The notes under the pieces: generated by a model
The model's input: the letters and a program-made list of their open reading frames with translations, nothing else
Told to the model about the DNA's origin: nothing
Database searches by the model: none
From: Chloroflexota bacterium
GTDB lineage: Bacteria; Chloroflexota; Anaerolineae; Anaerolineales; UBA4823
NCBI GenBank assembly: GCA_017860725.1
Contig: JAGDMX010000105.1
Coordinates: 1 to 8,363, forward strand
Direction: 5' to 3'
DNA: 8,363 nucleotides
Part shown: positions 6,883 through 8,363 of the stretch, one piece after another
How positions within the stretch are numbered: the stretch's first letter is position 1
Layout of the letters: every line of letters begins with the position of its first letter
Position numbers and translations under genes: made by a program

Positions 6883-8181
6883 ATGGATGCAAAAACATTT
6901 CACTTGATTTCCTTGGGATGCGCCAAAAATACGGTCGACTCCGATTCGATGGCGCAGTTAATGACTCAATCCGGCTACCGCGCCGTGGCGAACCCATCCA
7001 AGGCCGCGGTATTAATTGTCAACACCTGCGGCTTCATTGGCCCGGCCAAGGAGGAATCGTACCAGGTGCTCAACGACCTGGCGCGCCGCAAGCGCAAAGG
7101 GCAGGTGCTGATCGCCGCCGGCTGCCTGACTCAGCGCTACGGGCTGGAAGTAGCCCAGCGTGTGCCGGGCATCGATGGCTTACTGGGCACGCGCCGCTGG
7201 ATGGACATCGTCGATGTTGTTCAAAAGCTGCGGGACGGGAAGCACCCGGAGCCGCTATATCACCTGCCAGAAGCTGCTGCTGTTGGCCGCGACGAGAAAG
7301 GCGCCCTGCGGGTTGCCATCCAGGGCGCCAGCGCCTACTTGAAGATCGCCGACGGCTGCCGCCGGCCCTGCGCCTTCTGTGCCATCCCGTTAATCAAGGG
7401 CACTGCCGTCAGCCGCCCGATGGAAGCCATCCTGGAAGAGGCGCACATTTTACAATCCTACGGTGTGCGCGAGCTGATCCTGATTGCCCAGGATACCACC
7501 GACTATGGACACGACCTGGGGATGAAAGACGGGCTGGCCCAGCTGTTGGAAGGACTGGTAGAGTCTGCTCCAAAGGTGGACTGGATCCGCATCATGTACG
7601 CTTATCCGGGTTACGTGACCGACCGCCTGATCGACGTGATGGCCGATCACCCGCAAATCCTGCTGCACCGCACTCTGGACAAGATGCGCTACCGTTTACC
7701 AGACCTGGCGCTGCGCACAACCTTCATCGTCGGCTACCCCGGTGAAACCGAGCAAGAGTTCCAGACGCTGCTCGACTTCACCCACCAGGTGCGCTTCGAG
7801 AAAGTCGGGGCGTTCCAGTTTTCTTTCGAGCCCGGCACAGCCAGCGAGCCGTTGGGCGACCCCATACCACCGGGAGTGAAGCAGGAACGCTACGCCCGCC
7901 TGATGGAGCTTCAGCAAAGTATCGCCCTGGAAAAAAGCCAGGCGCAGGTCGGTAAAACCCTGCCGGTGCTGATCGAAGGCAGCAACGACGGCATATCCGT
8001 GGGGCGCTCTTACCGGGATGCCCCGGAAATCGACGGCGTGGTCGTTGTTGAAGGCGAAATCCCGGTGGGCGAGCTTGTGCCGGTGCGTATTACCGGCGCC
8101 ATGGTTTACGATTTACAGGGTACTGTCGACCGGCAGCAGCAGGTCATTGGCCTATCTAATCTACAACTCTCATCGTTATAA
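6883..8181 (+). CDS. rimO: Ribosomal protein S12 methylthiotransferase RimO with an apparent internal deletion
   Basis: RimO is a radical SAM enzyme that adds a methylthio group to the conserved aspartate of ribosomal protein S12. 432 aa. The N-terminal UPF0004 domain has its three cluster cysteines (Cys13 in LGCAKN, Cys49 in NTCGF, Cys81 in AGCLTQ). The radical SAM motif CxxxCxxC is at Cys159/163/166. The C-terminal TRAM domain spans about 366-425, with the RimO-typical GRSYRDAPEIDG just within it. The family assignment over MiaB is firm. Oddly, HPQIL (256-260) runs straight into LHRTLDKMR (261-269). The conserved segment that belongs between them (YLDxPLQHA...LxxMxRP) is absent, about 26 residues compared with my memory of E. 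coli RimO, with the frame kept. The missing piece is part of the SAM barrel, so activity is doubtful unless this is an assembly error. Confidence 0.9.
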   Translation: MDAKTFHLISLGCAKNTVDSDSMAQLMTQSGYRAVANPSKAAVLIVNTCGFIGPAKEESYQVLNDLARRKRKGQVLIAAGCLTQRYGLEVAQRVPGIDGLLGTRRWMDIVDVVQKLRDGKHPEPLYHLPEAAAVGRDEKGALRVAIQGASAYLKIADGCRRPCAFCAIPLIKGTAVSRPMEAILEEAHILQSYGVRELILIAQDTTDYGHDLGMKDGLAQLLEGLVESAPKVDWIRIMYAYPGYVTDRLIDVMADHPQILLHRTLDKMRYRLPDLALRTTFIVGYPGETEQEFQTLLDFTHQVRFEKVGAFQFSFEPGTASEPLGDPIPPGVKQERYARLMELQQSIALEKSQAQVGKTLPVLIEGSNDGISVGRSYRDAPEIDGVVVVEGEIPVGELVPVRITGAMVYDLQGTVDRQQQVIGLSNLQLSSL

Positions 8182-8211
8182 AAGGATTATTGAGGATAAA
8201 GGGCAATTCCC

Positions 8212-8363
8212 ATGAATTTAGATACCCCGGAACTTATTTTTGCCATTGAGACCGTGCGCCAGGCTGGACTGCTCATCCGCCAGATCCAGGCGGAGATGGT
8301 CACGCCTGCCCTCACGAAAGGCGACCGCTCACCCGTCACGATGGCCGATTATGCCTGCCAATC
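8212..8363 (+). CDS. Inositol monophosphatase family, likely 3'(2'),5'-bisphosphate nucleotidase (3' partial)
   Basis: The first 50 codons of a gene that runs off the window, starting MNLDTPELIFAIETVRQAG. The ATG at 8212 has AAAGGG (8198-8203) 8 nt upstream, the same ribosome binding site and spacing as rplI. The stretch TKGDRSPVTMADYACQ is the N-terminal signature of the HAL2/SAL1/CysQ branch of the inositol monophosphatase family. Members hydrolyse 3'-phosphoadenosine 5'-phosphate to AMP, clearing a by-product of sulfate assimilation. The metal-binding motifs lie beyond the window edge, so the substrate remains inferred. It starts 30 nt after rimO and is probably co-transcribed with it. Confidence 0.78.
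   Translation, partial: MNLDTPELIFAIETVRQAGLLIRQIQAEMVTPALTKGDRSPVTMADYACQ

Noticed and set aside
6883..8181. Calling rimO a pseudogene
   Set aside because: The frame is intact from start to stop and all cluster-binding cysteines are kept. The missing segment is reported as an anomaly, but decay is not shown.
8177..8182. TATAAA as a promoter for the last gene
   Set aside because: It has no -35 match at acceptable spacing and no TG extension. The gene has a good ribosome binding site and lies 30 nt after rimO, so co-transcription is simpler.
1..8363. Defence system, biosynthetic cluster, mobile element or CRISPR
   Set aside because: Every gene of appreciable length is assigned to a transporter or housekeeping family. 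There are no transposase, integrase or nuclease genes, no direct-repeat arrays and no composition break that I can see by eye.

Overview
This is ordinary, densely packed bacterial chromosome at roughly 60% GC. It most resembles Chloroflexota, probably class Anaerolineae. That placement is an inference from the protein style: a TM287/TM288-like exporter pair, a RodZ-like protein ending in a Thr/Pro-rich tail, and stand-alone rplI. No rRNA or marker tree was available to confirm it. I see no mobile element, CRISPR array, tRNA or rRNA, and no clear candidate for a wholly new multigene system. The most interesting signals are inside and just upstream of housekeeping genes.

Layout. (1) Bases 1-3865, + strand: two adjacent half-transporter genes forming a heterodimeric ABC exporter; the first is cut by the window's left edge. 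A strong rho-independent terminator follows at 3879-3909. (2) 3935-4756, - strand: recO, convergent with the exporter operon. (3) 4757-4904: a divergent control region. It carries an extended -10 promoter set almost on the recO start codon, and a classical -35/-10 promoter with an approximately 80-nt structured leader for rplI. (4) 4905-5459: rplI (ribosomal protein L9) with an acidic C-terminal tail, followed by two hairpins, the second terminator-like. (5) 5574-6845: a RodZ-like membrane protein whose N-terminal helix-turn-helix module is duplicated. (6) 6883-8181: rimO, the ribosomal protein S12 methylthiotransferase, apparently lacking about 26 conserved residues of the radical SAM barrel in frame. 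(7) 8212 to the right edge: the start of a 3'(2'),5'-bisphosphate nucleotidase / inositol monophosphatase-family gene.

How the parts work together. The two exporter subunits should form one transporter with one catalytic and one degenerate ATP site, because their motif defects are complementary. recO (recombination repair), rplI (ribosome), the RodZ-like gene (cell shape or envelope) and rimO (ribosome modification) are unrelated housekeeping functions. A RodZ-like gene beside rimO is a neighbourhood I know from other bacterial phyla.

Two initiation styles coexist. The second exporter gene, rplI and the last gene have purine-rich ribosome binding sites. recO, the RodZ-like gene and rimO have none. 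recO and rimO instead each show an extended -10 box exactly 6 nt before the ATG, the geometry expected of leaderless mRNAs.
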